Origin: Platerodrilus igneus
Taxonomy: Eukaryota; Arthropoda; Insecta; Coleoptera; Lycidae
Direction of reading: 5' to 3'
Length of the DNA stretch: 64,000 bases
Assembly (NCBI GenBank): GCA_036346225.1
Contig: JARFIW010000139.1
Location: 2,852,001 to 2,916,000 of the forward strand
Part shown: positions 9,254 through 19,029 of the stretch, in pieces
Numbering within the stretch: position 1 is the first letter of the stretch
Layout: every line of letters begins with the position of its first letter
Position numbers and translations under genes: made by a program
The notes under the pieces: generated by a model
The model's database searches: none
The model's input: the letters and a program-made list of their open reading frames with translations, nothing else
What the model was told of the DNA's origin: nothing

Positions 9254-9314
9254 ACTGTTCGCGTAGAAGTTATTATTTGTTGATTGTACGGTTTAAAGAG
9301 ACAATATAACAAAT

Positions 9315-9572
9315 ATGTATAAAGACTTTGGAGAGGTTATTCGAAGATTTCGCAATGCTCTACGAGTAAAAAGCAGAATGTGGGCAATGCTTTTCGATAG
9401 AAGGAGAAAATGTCTTATGTGTCAGTCATACGAGGAAGCAATACGGCACTGTACTGCTGTGTTAGCAATGCCTGAGGATCTGGATGATTTTATGGAAATA
9501 ATCGAGGAGATGGGGTTTATAAAACTGTTGGCAGATATTCAAATGGAATATATACTAAATTGTAAGTTTTAA
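9315..9572 (+). pseudogene. Small CxxC protein (copy 2, frame disturbed inside zinc motif)
   Basis: 85 residues. It is identical to copy 1 (625-885) except in residues about 20-32. Two A-run length changes (5 versus 7 A at 9367, 4 versus 5 A at 9406) put this stretch in another frame, removing the first CxxC while keeping the second. The net change is one codon, so the ORF stays open. It is probably a damaged copy, or one carrying sequencing errors in homopolymers. Confidence 0.5.
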
Positions 9573-10033
9573 AATAAAAATTTAACCACAACAACTGTTA
9601 TCATAAGAAATGAATGATGTGAATTTAGAAATTATTTTGTATATATTAGCTTGTTTATGTTTTAAAATATAAAGCATACATTGGTATTGTTTAATTTTTC
9701 AAATGTCCACGCAACTGAAATGGGTATCTAAGTTCTTATGAAAAGAATTATAACAAAGAGCGCTACATTTAATTTTAATAGAAATGAGTACAACTACGTG
9801 TTTGAAACATACCTTTTAGTTTTTTGTTTTTTTTCAACTTCTATGATATTACATAAACCAAGATTCTGCTACTGCTTCCGAGTAATTGTATCCTAACAAT
9901 ACCATTATATATAAATAAAACCCAAAACGTTTGAAACAATATTTATATTTCAATTCAAATACTTAACAGGTACACTTCACATAGAAATATATTTTTATTC
10001 ATTAAAACTAATACACACACACACACACAAAAG
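9573..10033. other. Intergenic region between convergent genes (copy 2)
   Basis: Mirror of 160-624. AT-rich, with a (CA)n run at about 10013-10028. No gene is seen. Confidence 0.5.
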
Positions 10034-10468
10034 TCACTTTTTCCTCCTTTTAATTGGCAAATGTGTAGTATACATATCCAAATTTTGCACACGATTTTCT
10101 TTTGATCTGAGTTTCGTATAGAGTGTAGCTTTTGGAACATTGTAGATTTCGGATGCTTCTGAACCAGTAATCCATCCTTTGTTTATTTCGTCAAGGGCTT
10201 TATTTAAATCCTCTTTAGTATACGATTTAAGTTGTCTCTTTCTTTTTCTGTCAGAAACGTCTGACTTGGAGTCTATGTTCTGATCTTTCGCATCAACATT
10301 ATCATGTGTAGGTTTATCTTGCACTATTTTAGTATTTACCAGAGATTCATTAGACATACCATTCAAATGTTGGCTAGTTGAATTGTTTGATAAACTTGTT
10401 TTCATCTCCTTGACAACTTCTTCTAAAATTTTTATAGCATCTAAGGATATAATTCTTTCCCCGCTCAT
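10034..10468 (-). CDS. Pipsqueak-type HTH DNA-binding protein (copy 2, complete)
   Basis: This is an intact 144-residue ORF from ATG 10468-10466 to a stop at 10034. Residues 1-75 are polar and probably disordered (Ser/Asn/Asp-rich, with a KRKR cluster near 75-80 that could act as a nuclear localisation signal). Residues 83-125 form an HTH_psq-like domain (SYTKEDLNKALDEINKG, then EASEIYNVPKATLY). The tail ends in KRRKK. Pipsqueak HTH domains bind DNA. A TATA-like TATTTATACAT lies about 70 nt upstream at 10536-10546. It is divergent from the polymerase region to its right and convergent with the CxxC gene. It is probably a DNA-binding regulator of the element. Confidence 0.75.
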   Translation of the reverse strand: MSGERIISLDAIKILEEVVKEMKTSLSNNSTSQHLNGMSNESLVNTKIVQDKPTHDNVDAKDQNIDSKSDVSDRKRKRQLKSYTKEDLNKALDEINKGWITGSEASEIYNVPKATLYTKLRSKENRVQNLDMYTTHLPIKRRKK

Positions 10469-10535
10469 TTTTATTACGATGTTTACTTATCAAAATGCAA
10501 ATGCAGACTATTCCAATTTCACAATTTCGAAAAAT

Positions 10536-10546
10536 ATGTATAAATA
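10536..10546 (-). promoter_or_regulatory. TATA-like box of HTH gene
   Basis: The minus strand reads TATTTATACAT about 70 nt before the start codon, a spacing like that of the element's other genes. Confidence 0.45.
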
Positions 10547-10911
10547 TTTACCCCGTCTAACTTTGTTCTCGTTTGATACATCCGATAATTATAGATGTAG
10601 CGCGTAAGCAAGAAGTTAATTGATTTTCACCGACGTGAATAGACTGGTATGAAATGTTACTCAAGGTTAAACGACGCTGGGTTTCTCCTAATTTAAAAGT
10701 AAACTACCTAATTAGTGGCTACACCAAGATGGACAGTGTAGAGGATGTTAAATCTTTCAACACTGAAATGTTGTGCTCACCTCCTCCAGTAACCTAGGGA
10801 GATCTACAATTCCTTTGTGGAGAGGATGTTAGCTAAGTCAGAGGAGTTCCAAGAACGAGATTCTGGTTAGTTTCTACAATAATTTATTTTTCTAATTTTT
10901 AAATTTTAGGA
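10547..10911. other. Region between HTH gene and polymerase remnant
   Basis: No intact ORF is seen. A polypyrimidine tract ending TTTTAG (about 10895-10908) immediately precedes the polymerase-like frame and could be a splice acceptor or simply decayed coding sequence. Confidence 0.35.
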
Positions 10912-11303
10912 TGGACTCTGAAACAGGCGTTGTACTTGGAGATTAATGTAAACAAGTACAACCCTTTGCGTGGATCCTCATACATCGAGCTCCCCAAATG
11001 GGTTCGAAACACCAGAGCTGTTATTAATATACAAAATGACGACAACGCATGCTTTGCCTGGTGCGTGATAGCTGCGCTCTACTCAGTGCTCACAATCCGC
11101 AAAGGGTCGGTAGCTACCCCCATTACAGCACCATTCTCAATTTGACAGGACTGCAGTTCCCGATATCCATAAAGGATATACACCGGTTCGAGGAATTAAA
11201 CAACATCAGTGTCAACGTGTTTGGGGTGGAAAGGAAGTCGATTGTGGGACACACCAGGGATTTATCTCAAAAGACAGAGCGATACGGTTTAGAAATAGAT
11301 TAA
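10912..11303 (+). pseudogene. Polinton-type DNA polymerase B, N-terminal region remnant
   Basis: Two overlapping frames hold successive blocks: NPLRGSSYIELPKWV, RAVINIQNDDNACFAWCV, then in a second frame FPISIKDIHRFEELNNISVN. This series is the hallmark N-terminal part of the large insect ORFs that continue into a protein-primed DNA polymerase B (Polinton/adintovirus type), from memory of that family. A frameshift near 11090-11110 divides it. No exonuclease or polymerase catalytic motifs follow; the frame ends at 11303. A C-terminal block appears at 12653. The central polymerase is absent from this copy. Confidence 0.65.
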
Positions 11304-11305
11304 AG

Positions 11306-11533
11306 ATGAATTATATACGGTGCTTGCAAAAGGTTATTCTGCAAATCAGTAAGGTGTCATTCGATTTGGAAAAATTCCGAGGATTTGAAAACCTGAGGAA
11401 AAACACAATAATAATTGAAATCTTACACGATGGTATATTAAAAATACTGCTAAGAGTAATTTTGTTTAATAATTCTAAAATGGCGTTGGTGGTTAAATAC
11501 ATACAGGTAAAACCCACTATAAAACAATTATAG
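11306..11533 (+). CDS. Unrecognised small ORF
   Basis: A 75-residue open frame, rich in Ile, Leu and Lys, following directly on the polymerase N-terminal remnant. No motif or homology is recognised. It could be decayed polymerase sequence or chance in AT-rich DNA. Confidence 0.2.
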   Translation: MNYIRCLQKVILQISKVSFDLEKFRGFENLRKNTIIIEILHDGILKILLRVILFNNSKMALVVKYIQVKPTIKQL

Positions 11534-11608
11534 ACGTCACTTTTCCAGTCAAGACTTGCATATAACGCCAACTAATATAATAAGGAGCTGCGCACGCTCG
11601 ACCATCGG

Positions 11609-11645
11609 CATAAAAGGCGAGAGCCATGTTCCAGTGCATTAGTCG
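11609..11645 (+). promoter_or_regulatory. Promoter of the 11686 gene (TATA + initiator-like)
   Basis: CATAAAAGGCG at 11609 is followed about 27 nt later by GCATTAGTCG, close to an arthropod initiator. The ATG of the next ORF is at 11686. Confidence 0.5.
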
Positions 11646-11685
11646 TCAAAGTATCATCGAGTTTGATTAAAATTATAAATAAAAG

Positions 11686-12087
11686 ATGGATTTTTCTTGT
11701 GTTGACGTTACAAGTGATGTGCGAGTACCACAATTAAATATCAACCAACTAGTTGGTAAGTCAACCTATAGGTTAGGCGAATTTCCTCCAAATTATCACC
11801 ACCATATATTAGAAGTTGGTTTTGATTTATATGGTGGTCTTCAACCTGCCATCCAAGTGATTTGCTGTAGTGGTATGTGTGCTGATTCTACGATAACATT
11901 CTCTTACTTCGATTGGAAGAAATTGTGTACTTTTCAATTGGAATTTCAAATTCACCAATTTGCTCAAGACTCAAAACAAGTACGATTAAATGATCTGACT
12001 ACTGGAAACGATGTTGTTGACATACAATTGGATCAAGATTTCAAATTGCAGCTGAGCACAGCCTTTAATAGAAGTATATGGTTTTAG
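11686..12087 (+). CDS. Unknown small protein of the virus-like element
   Basis: An intact 133-residue ORF with a clear promoter upstream and an AATAAAAG leader just before ATG 11686. It has several aromatic and Cys residues (ICCSGMC near residue 63), HHH near residue 43, and alternating hydrophobic stretches suggesting a beta-rich fold. There is no signal peptide or membrane segment. The family is not recognised. It lies between the N- and C-terminal pieces of the polymerase, the place of a missing core, and is one of the few unbroken genes here. Confidence 0.5.
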   Translation: MDFSCVDVTSDVRVPQLNINQLVGKSTYRLGEFPPNYHHHILEVGFDLYGGLQPAIQVICCSGMCADSTITFSYFDWKKLCTFQLEFQIHQFAQDSKQVRLNDLTTGNDVVDIQLDQDFKLQLSTAFNRSIWF

Positions 12088-12116
12088 AACAATTTTGAAA
12101 AGAGAATTTATATAAT

Positions 12117-12512
12117 ATGGAGATTACGAAAGATGGGAATGTTATTGTGCTACCTGCGTACGAGTGCATCAAGCTATTAAATTTGCGAGAATTGATCTGT
12201 TTTATAATGGTTGAGTTAAGGTGTTGAAACTTTCCAGAATTTTACGAAAAATTTGTTGGTGATATAAAAAAAGTATGTGGAAATACGACGGAGGAAGAAA
12301 GGGTTCAAACGTTATTAGAGGGAGAGAGCAGTGCCAGTATTTCTCTGTCAAATGATTGCAGCAATTTAAATTACTTGACAGTGTTGGAACTTATTAAATG
12401 TTTCCCCATTCAGTACTTAAAAGATGCAACTGCAAGGCAATCGGTTGCGCAAATGTTTAGAGATTTGGATATCCCAGATTCGCCAGACTCTGGTTACCAC
12501 AGCGGTTTATAG
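12117..12512 (+). pseudogene. Unknown small protein with an in-frame TGA
   Basis: ATG 12117 opens a frame that reads through 36 codons to TGA 12225-12227, then stays open in the same frame for another 94 codons to TAG 12510. The part after TGA has a coherent composition (NFPEFYEKFVGDIKK..., a Ser/Asp-rich middle, SPDSGYHSG near the end), so this looks like one 131-codon gene with a single stop. TGA could replace TGG (Trp). It starts 30 nt after the preceding ORF, so the two may be co-transcribed. Family not recognised. Confidence 0.5.
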
Positions 12513-12652
12513 ATGTTATCAATACATGTATGTATTCTATTAAAACATATTTCTTGATAAAGTTTGTTTTTACATATTTGTATCGCCAACATTACCATAA
12601 ATTATTAATAGACGTATTAAACTATCCTGTTTTTATTTTTTAGGTTTAAAGT

Positions 12653-13103
12653 GGTGTACGCGGAAATAATAAACACAATATACCGCATGTTAACAAAAAG
12701 TTGTGGGGGAAATTTAAAGACGAGTTTAACGGTGACTTGGTGTTAGAATTTGTAGGTAGTAAGGCTAAGTCCTACTGTATTGTACGCGAGAAGGACACGA
12801 TTAAAAAGATTAAAGGGATCTCTCAAAGTGTAGTTAAGTAAAACCGTGGGTGCTACAACCTATAACGAGCATATACCTCAAAAGGAATGGACATGCAACT
12901 ACGTAGCAGTGCGTGGGAGAATAAGAATTCTCTCTAATAAGAAATTAAAGTCATTGGGAAATGGTCGAAATGTGGAACCTATAAAGGCGATTATTAATTA
13001 TGGTTTACTGACCGCGTTTGTGCACTCTTCGAGTGTCTTCGGTAATCTTCGATTGTTTCCAAAGCATGCCATTTTCGAAAAATATGGCGTAGAAGTTATT
13101 TAA
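12653..13103 (+). pseudogene. Polinton-type DNA polymerase B, C-terminal region remnant
   Basis: The frame from 12653 to TAA 12839 contains LWGKFKDEFNGD, LEFVGSKAKSY and IKGISQSVVK, matching the conserved C-terminal block (FKDE.....EFVGLR.K.Y......KGV...VVK) of Polinton and insect-virus polymerase B proteins. A different frame (12846-13103) carries TYNEHI and further sequence that may be the true C-terminus. Catalytic motifs A to C are missing upstream. Together with 10912-11303 this shows a polymerase gene that has lost its middle, or had other genes inserted into it. Confidence 0.65.
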
Positions 13104-13735
13104 AATTAAATTGCTTTATTAGTAAGTATTCTGTATACAACAAGTTCGGTGTTCCCTTAGCAAAGTGTTTATTTAAAATTTGTATCCTGCAATTATTAAT
13201 CAATTTCTAATACACAAACATAATTAATAGAAAGTCCAAGAAAAGAAATTATATACAGTTTTCACATGTGATTCACATGCTCGTTAAGAAATTGATTTGA
13301 AACGACTTGTATTTTCCAAGCATTTAGCATTGAGCATATCTATTGTATTTTTCAAATCACATAGCTGCTAATTAATAAAAAGAAAGGCTACTTTCACTTT
13401 ACGTAACATAATTGTAAAGCAATTAGTTTGTCCTCTATACTACTTTCACTATACGTCACATAATTGTAAAGCGATTAGTTTGTTCTTGTCTATGTATTTT
13501 CCAACAATTTAGCATTGTACATGTAATTATGTTAAAACCAGAAAAAATTTTAAGTCATGGGTTTTTGCGACATTCTGAGAGAAGCACATTACTGTTTGAA
13601 AAAATGATTTTAAATACTAAGCACTTATGGCTTATAAAGGACTCGTTTCTAAAATCCTTGCGGTTTTAGATTTCTAGGGAAATAGTTGGTTAAAGCATAT
13701 GTCATAGACGAGCAAAACAATTTAAAGTGGTTTGG
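13104..13735. other. AT-rich region with no gene
   Basis: A partial internal repeat is visible: CTACTTTCACTTTACGTAAC near 13388 and CTACTTTCACTATACGTCAC near 13439, each followed by ATAATTGTAAAGC. The right end of the virus-like element may lie here but I cannot see a second hairpin. Confidence 0.4.
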
Positions 13736-13823
13736 GGCCTTTAAAGGGTAACTTTGCAGGGCGTGATCCGATTTCCAATCTGTTTACAGATTTGGATTCT
13801 GCATAAAATTCTAAGCTAACAAG

Positions 13824-14067
13824 ATGTATCGCGTGACTAAAAAAGTTTATAAGAACGCTCAAAAGTCGCTACAGGTAAGAAATCTTAAAATGAGGGTAGC
13901 TCCCTTGGGGGTGATGCAATCATAAAAATTCCTGGAGATTCGGGTAGCTGAGAAAATTCTAATATTGATTGATACCAAACAAGATAGGTTTATCTCGAAA
14001 GATGCATTGGCTAGACAAAGAAAACTATTTGTTAGTTTTGCTTATAAAGCAAAGAGTAAAATTTAGA
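13824..14067 (+). pseudogene. Array ORF, copy 1 (stop at codon 34)
   Basis: Same as copy 2 except that TCAGAA has become TCATAA at about 13920, which stops the frame. Otherwise it stays in frame to the same terminal TAG. Confidence 0.6.
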
Positions 14068-14164
14068 AGATCAGGACTTTAAAGGGGTATAACTTTGCAG
14101 GGCGTGGTCCGATTTCAAATCAGTTTGCAGATTCAGATTCTGCATAAAATTCTAAGCTAACAAG

Positions 14165-14407
14165 ATGTATCGCGTGACTAAAAAAGTTTATAAGAACGCT
14201 CAAAAGTCGCTACAGGTAAGAAATCTTAAAATGAGGGTAGCTCCCTTGGGGGTGATGCAATCAGAAAAATTCCTAGAGATTCGGGTAGCTGAGAAAATTC
14301 TAATATTGATTGATACCAAACAAGATAGGTTTATCTCGAAAGATGCATTGGCTAGACAAAGAAAACTATTTGTTAGTTTTGCTTATAAAGCAAAGAGTAA
14401 AATTTAG
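14165..14407 (+). CDS. Array ORF, copy 2 (intact 80-residue basic protein)
   Basis: A Lys/Arg-rich protein starting MYRVTKKVYKNAQKS, with a central hydrophobic stretch (EKILILIDTKQDRF) and a basic C-terminus (KAKSKI). No family is recognised. Because the array is exact and the frame is kept in copies 2 and 3, it may have been coding, but it could also be repeated U3-type sequence of an LTR element. The nearby TATA and PBS-like motifs at 14968 and 15366 would fit that. Confidence 0.35.
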   Translation: MYRVTKKVYKNAQKSLQVRNLKMRVAPLGVMQSEKFLEIRVAEKILILIDTKQDRFISKDALARQRKLFVSFAYKAKSKI

Positions 14408-14505
14408 AAGATCAGGACTTTAAAGGGGTATAACTTTGCAAGGCGTGGCCCGATTTTAAATCAGTTTGCAGATTCGGATTCTGTGTAAAATTTTAGACTA
14501 ATTTA

Positions 14506-14730
14506 ATGTATCGCATGACTAAAAAAGTTTATAAGAATGCTCAAAAGTCGCTACAGGTAAGAAATCTTAAAATTGGGGTAGCTCCCTTGGGGGTGATGCA
14601 ATCAGAAAAATTCTTAGAGATTCGGGTAGCTGAGAAAATTCTAATATTGATTGATACCAAACAAGATAGGTTTATCTCGAAAGATGCAATGGCTAGACAA
14701 AGAAAACTATTTGGTTCAGATGAAAGATAA
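14506..14730 (+). CDS. Array ORF, copy 3 (diverged C-terminus)
   Basis: 74 residues, begins MYRMTKKVYKN. The last part changes to LFGSDER by a shift relative to copy 2. Degenerate RRKLFGSD repeats follow at 14740-14880. Confidence 0.3.
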   Translation: MYRMTKKVYKNAQKSLQVRNLKIGVAPLGVMQSEKFLEIRVAEKILILIDTKQDRFISKDAMARQRKLFGSDER

Positions 14731-14967
14731 AAAAATAGCTAGTCGAAGAAAACTTTTTGGTTCAGATGTGGGAGGAAATGAGGATGCTCATTTATCTCGA
14801 AACATAAAAAATTTAAGATATATTTATCTCGAAAGATGAAAAATGGTTAGTCGAAGAAAACTTTTTGGTCCAGATGTGTGGGGAAATGAGGGATTCTGGG
14901 GGAAATGAGGGGGCAGGATGCCTGATTTTACCCTACTAGTATTGCCTAAATGTATAGTTTTACATCA

Positions 14968-15374
14968 GTATAAATAAGACCTGGATATTGCAAGTTTAAT
15001 TGCAACTGAACGTGATATTTAATTATAAAGGTTTTGGGGAATTAAGAATGAACTAAAATTTAATTTTACCATTTTTGTTTGCTGTATGTATTTTGTTAAG
15101 TCATTTCTTAGGTCACTAACCTGAATATTAGTGTAAATAACTTTAAAATTGTTATATGCATACTTGTTCACGGAAATGCTCAAATAATGTTATTTTAGAA
15201 TAGCTTTAAGCAAGGTGAGTTGAGATTTGTGTTCTATTTGTTCAAACATACAGGTGACATTTTGTAAAGAAAATTCATTTCATTAAGAGGATACCTCGTA
15301 ATTAAAATTCTCTGTGATACGGGTTACTCGTTATCCAGAAAGTATCTTACTAGAGTAGCTGTAGTTGGCGCCCA
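14968..15374 (+). promoter_or_regulatory. Possible LTR-type promoter and primer-binding-site-like motif
   Basis: GTATAAATAAGACC occurs near 14968, and TGGCGCCCA at 15366-15374, the first 9 nt of a tRNA-Lys-type PBS. About 30 nt further on lies a donor-like AAG/GTAAGT (15400). These could mark the end of a decayed LTR, with the 341-bp array as its upstream repeats. No internal coding region follows. Confidence 0.25.
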
Positions 15375-17130
15375 CAAATTTGACAGCTTGAAAACCTTGC
15401 AAGGTAAGTTTTGTTAGTAACGTACCGTAAAACTACACCTAGGTAAACTTTTTATCATTATTTGATTTTGCTCTATTTTCTTACACTTATTGCTATAACA
15501 AAATACTCCCCACCACTGTAATTAGCCGGTGCATTTTTATTTTGATTCGAGATTCCCACCCCTTTTGGGCAATTCTAAATTTAGTAGTTTAACGCTTTAA
15601 ACACCCATAACACTTTACAGTATCGTCCTACTCCTTGGAGAAAGTAGTGCATTTCGTACTTAACTGAGGTCGGTTCTTGCCAGACTAACTGTGCTTAAAA
15701 CTTATCGTTGTATCAATTATCATGCCTTTGTTTCGTTTGATCTGGTTGACCTGGCAAACTTATTTTCGTTTTCCACAAGCCTATTGGGTTGATTCCAAAT
15801 AAAGTGGTTGCAACAAACGGTGAGAATTTCAACATCGGAGACGGTATATTTCCAACTGCTTTAATATAATATTGTACGTTCTCGAGATGATACGGACACC
15901 ACTTGCTGTTCCTATTTGGCTAGTACCTTAGTCGATTTTTGAACCGTAGGCAAACCGGTCTTATCAATATTGCAAAACTTTAAAGTTTGAAATAAACGTA
16001 TTTCAAAAACAGCCGATAGTTTATTAAAGTTTATTGCTAATGATGGGTTGATGTCTTGAAACGTGCATCATATTGAACTTCAATGACATTTATGGAATGC
16101 AGTAAGTCAATATTTACTTACAATTTTAACCATTTTGAGGAATAAATACGATTGTTATCACTTCTAACTGATAGGTTAATTTAGAAGTCTGTAGATTTAT
16201 GGCGTTTTTGCTATATTACAAGGAGTAGACTTCTACTTTGCAGTAAAACTTTATTGTTAGTGGTTGAAAACAACCATATACTGTAAGTTGTTATGGAATC
16301 CGTGCATCTTACTTAATATAACATGCCACGTACTATAGTCTTAGACACCTTTTCTGTTTCTTGATTGTAATTTGCTCATTATTTTTCTCCCTGTTTCTTT
16401 ACAAACTTTTTTCTGAACTTACCCACACTGTGTTTGTTACTTAAAAAATGAACCTAAATTTTGAAATAAAGAAAATTGTTGAAATGAACCCGAAATTATG
16501 GAGGTTGTAGCACCTTATAGTCGATACTACTGTGAAGATATGCTGATAGAGAATCACCACTAAACATTTTCAGTAAATTAAAAGCTTCTCGTGCATAAAA
16601 TTTTATTCCTTTATAAAATTCAGTGACGATAGCTTTACTAAAAAACGAGTTATTAAGAAAGCAATTGTAACAATTTTTTTTTGACGACTGCAAATCACCT
16701 AGAACTTATTTGTTAAATACGCCTTTTTGTCTATTCGATTAAACAAGTAAATATCGTCATTCAAATAAATATTCGAATTGGGATCATATAGCCCAATCAT
16801 AATATAGAGATGCTAGTTTGGTTGCTAACAACAGGCGTTGGCTGTTTGAATAAATACTTCAATGTCAAACGACTTTGAAATATGCGCAGCGTGCCAACCA
16901 GTTACTCTGGCTGGGGCACCTGTTACGAGCACATCATGGAGAACATTAGAGTTCTAGCCAGTAATTTGCGTGTGGCCTTACGCCAATGTGTTTAATTCAA
17001 GTGTATCATGCACTTGAATAAGTGTTTTTAATAATGGTATGCATATAGATTTAATCACTTACACAAACTAAATAATTTTGTTATAGCGCTCTTACCTTAT
17101 CTTTTCTTCTCTTCAATTGTACTATTTAAT
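15375..17130. other. No recognised gene
   Basis: AT-rich sequence with scattered non-repetitive stretches. The minus-strand ORF 16496-16693 has no motif. The 16870-16990 part is less AT-rich but not identified. Confidence 0.4.
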
Positions 17131-17410
17131 AAGAACGTTTTTCAATTTGATTGTAATACCTTTGATATAATTTGAACGTCCTTCAATTCGACTGTAATAT
17201 TCTAAATTTAATACGAACGTTCTTCAATGTGACGATAATAATTTTTGATATAATATGAACGTCCTTCAACTTGACCGTAATATTTGAGATTTAATAAAAA
17301 CGTTCTTTAATGAGGCCGTAATACTTGTGATTTAACATGAATGTTCTTCAATTTAATAGCAATTCTTTTGTTTTAATCTAAACGTCCTATAATTAACATT
17401 TACGATAATC
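17131..17410. repeat. 41-bp minisatellite, about 7 units
   Basis: The GAACGTTCTTCAAT-like core recurs at 17133, 17174, 17215, 17257, 17298, 17339 and 17380 (steps of 41-42). Each is followed by TTGACTGTAATA and a TTGATTTAATAT-like part. Units are diverged. Confidence 0.85.
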
Positions 17411-18748
17411 CTTTAATTGCTATGATGTATTTACAAGTAATAATTTGGATAATTACACTCAAGATAAATGTTTGGTAACGAACGAAATGCCGTAATAGAA
17501 GGAAGCATTGCATTTTTTGATAACTGTTGGATTGGATTTTGGTTTTTTCATTTTTGCGTAGAAGAAATACACTTCAAGTTTGCATAATTGGGTCCAAGAG
17601 GCACACTTGTTTGGCTGCATCACAACATGTGGACAGCGACGTCATTTGTTTGTCGAGGCATAGTATGTATGCACATCTGGTTTAATACAATGTAACACTG
17701 TCACATAAACAAGAACCTGACTATACAAGGTAAGCGTTCTTTATTATTTTCGCATGACGTCCGCATTTGGCCAACATTGATACAAGGCAACATATGAAAA
17801 GTAACATTGTAATGACCTATAATTATTATTTTGCTTAACAAACTATAAAGCACTTTGATGTTTTGTAATTGTTAATATTTAAATCAAGGTTATAACTGTT
17901 ATTACTACAAACAAACTTAAACACCTTAATTGAGTTCTGATTAAAGTTTTCATTTATGTGTAATTATAGCTAAAGAATTTAAAAGTTAAATTATTAGATT
18001 TTTGATATTTCCATATAAACTGGTAAGCCTAATAACAGATTTGATACTTTGGGTATTGATTTGAGATAATTTTGTAACAAAAAGAAATGCTTAACATATC
18101 TGATATTTTATTTGAATTTATTATTCTACATCTATGTAGAAGAAATTAAAGTACTATTTTTGATATGTAAATTTTGTACAACTTTTTATCATAAAGCAAC
18201 ATTTAATTAAAGAATCATCATCTAATTCATTTAATTAAATGTTTTATTTTGAACAAGTGAGTTCAAAAAGAGGGTAATTGGCTCAAGGAATAAAAGGCAT
18301 AAGTACCTTCAATATAATGATATTTGTAGCTTCCATTTGACGAAGGAGCACAGATAGCACTTTCAAAATTTGATGCCTAATATTTGTGTCTATAAAAGTG
18401 TGGGCATAATTGATATTTATAGCTTTTCTTATTATGAGGTAGCAAGAGTATACCTCTTGTGTCCTCCTTTGTTAATTTTATTAAATTTTCTTTACAGCTC
18501 CTACGTAAGCAGTTAATACAATATTCCTTTCTAAGGACTTTCAAGTCCTCCTTAGGGAAACTCTGTGTTTAAAACTTAATGACTTGGTAGCGCCCTCCCA
18601 TACCCCTATTTTGGTTCAAATTGAGTCAGTAAGTAAATAATGTTTTGTAAAAAGAACGACGACCAACCCTCATAAGCTCTACCCGAGGAATAGACCCCTA
18701 GCATAGTCGGAAGATAGTTGCGTTACATCATTTTAAGGAAATCCTTCC
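17411..18748. other. No recognised gene
   Basis: AT-rich, with no ORF or repeat that I can assign. Confidence 0.4.
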
Positions 18749-19029
18749 TTAACCCATTAGTGCCCAGATTACATTTTTTTCTTATCAAACATGCTTATGT
18801 ATATATAAATAAAGTATAAGCAGCACAAGAATATATGTATTATATTTCAACATCCCGTTAAGCCCCGTGCCATAAATGGTGCGCTAGGCACTAATAAGAG
18901 CAAAACAATATTTCTGACTAATCTTAAGAAAACCTACAATATAATTTGGAAAACTAAATAGAATACAAATAAAATCGTTTCTAATTTGCTTACAAGGACT
19001 ACAATTCATATAATGCAATAATTTATTGT

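Larger units (their letters stand above)
7290..10193. repeat. Right arm of giant inverted repeat (virus-like element, copy 2)
   Basis: Mirror of 1-2900. The element continues rightward beyond 10193 to at least 13103; the left partner of that part is outside the window. Confidence 0.95.
13736..14735 (+). repeat. Three-copy 341-bp tandem array with small basic ORF
   Basis: The start codons of three ORF copies are at 13824, 14165 and 14506, exactly 341 bp apart. Each unit begins CTTTAAAGGG..., has a short leader with CTGCATAAAATTCTAAGC, then the ORF. Copies 1 and 2 are nearly identical; copy 3 is more diverged. Partial repeats of the C-terminal codons continue to about 14880. Confidence 0.9.

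Noticed and set aside
1..10193. Reading 2901-7289 as the unique core of one element with 2.9-kb terminal inverted repeats
   Set aside because: The hairpin termini face inward and the spacer holds relics of unrelated transposons, so two head-to-head copies explain it better.
13736..14735. CRISPR-like array
   Set aside because: Units are 341 bp and contiguous with no spacers; the DNA is eukaryotic.
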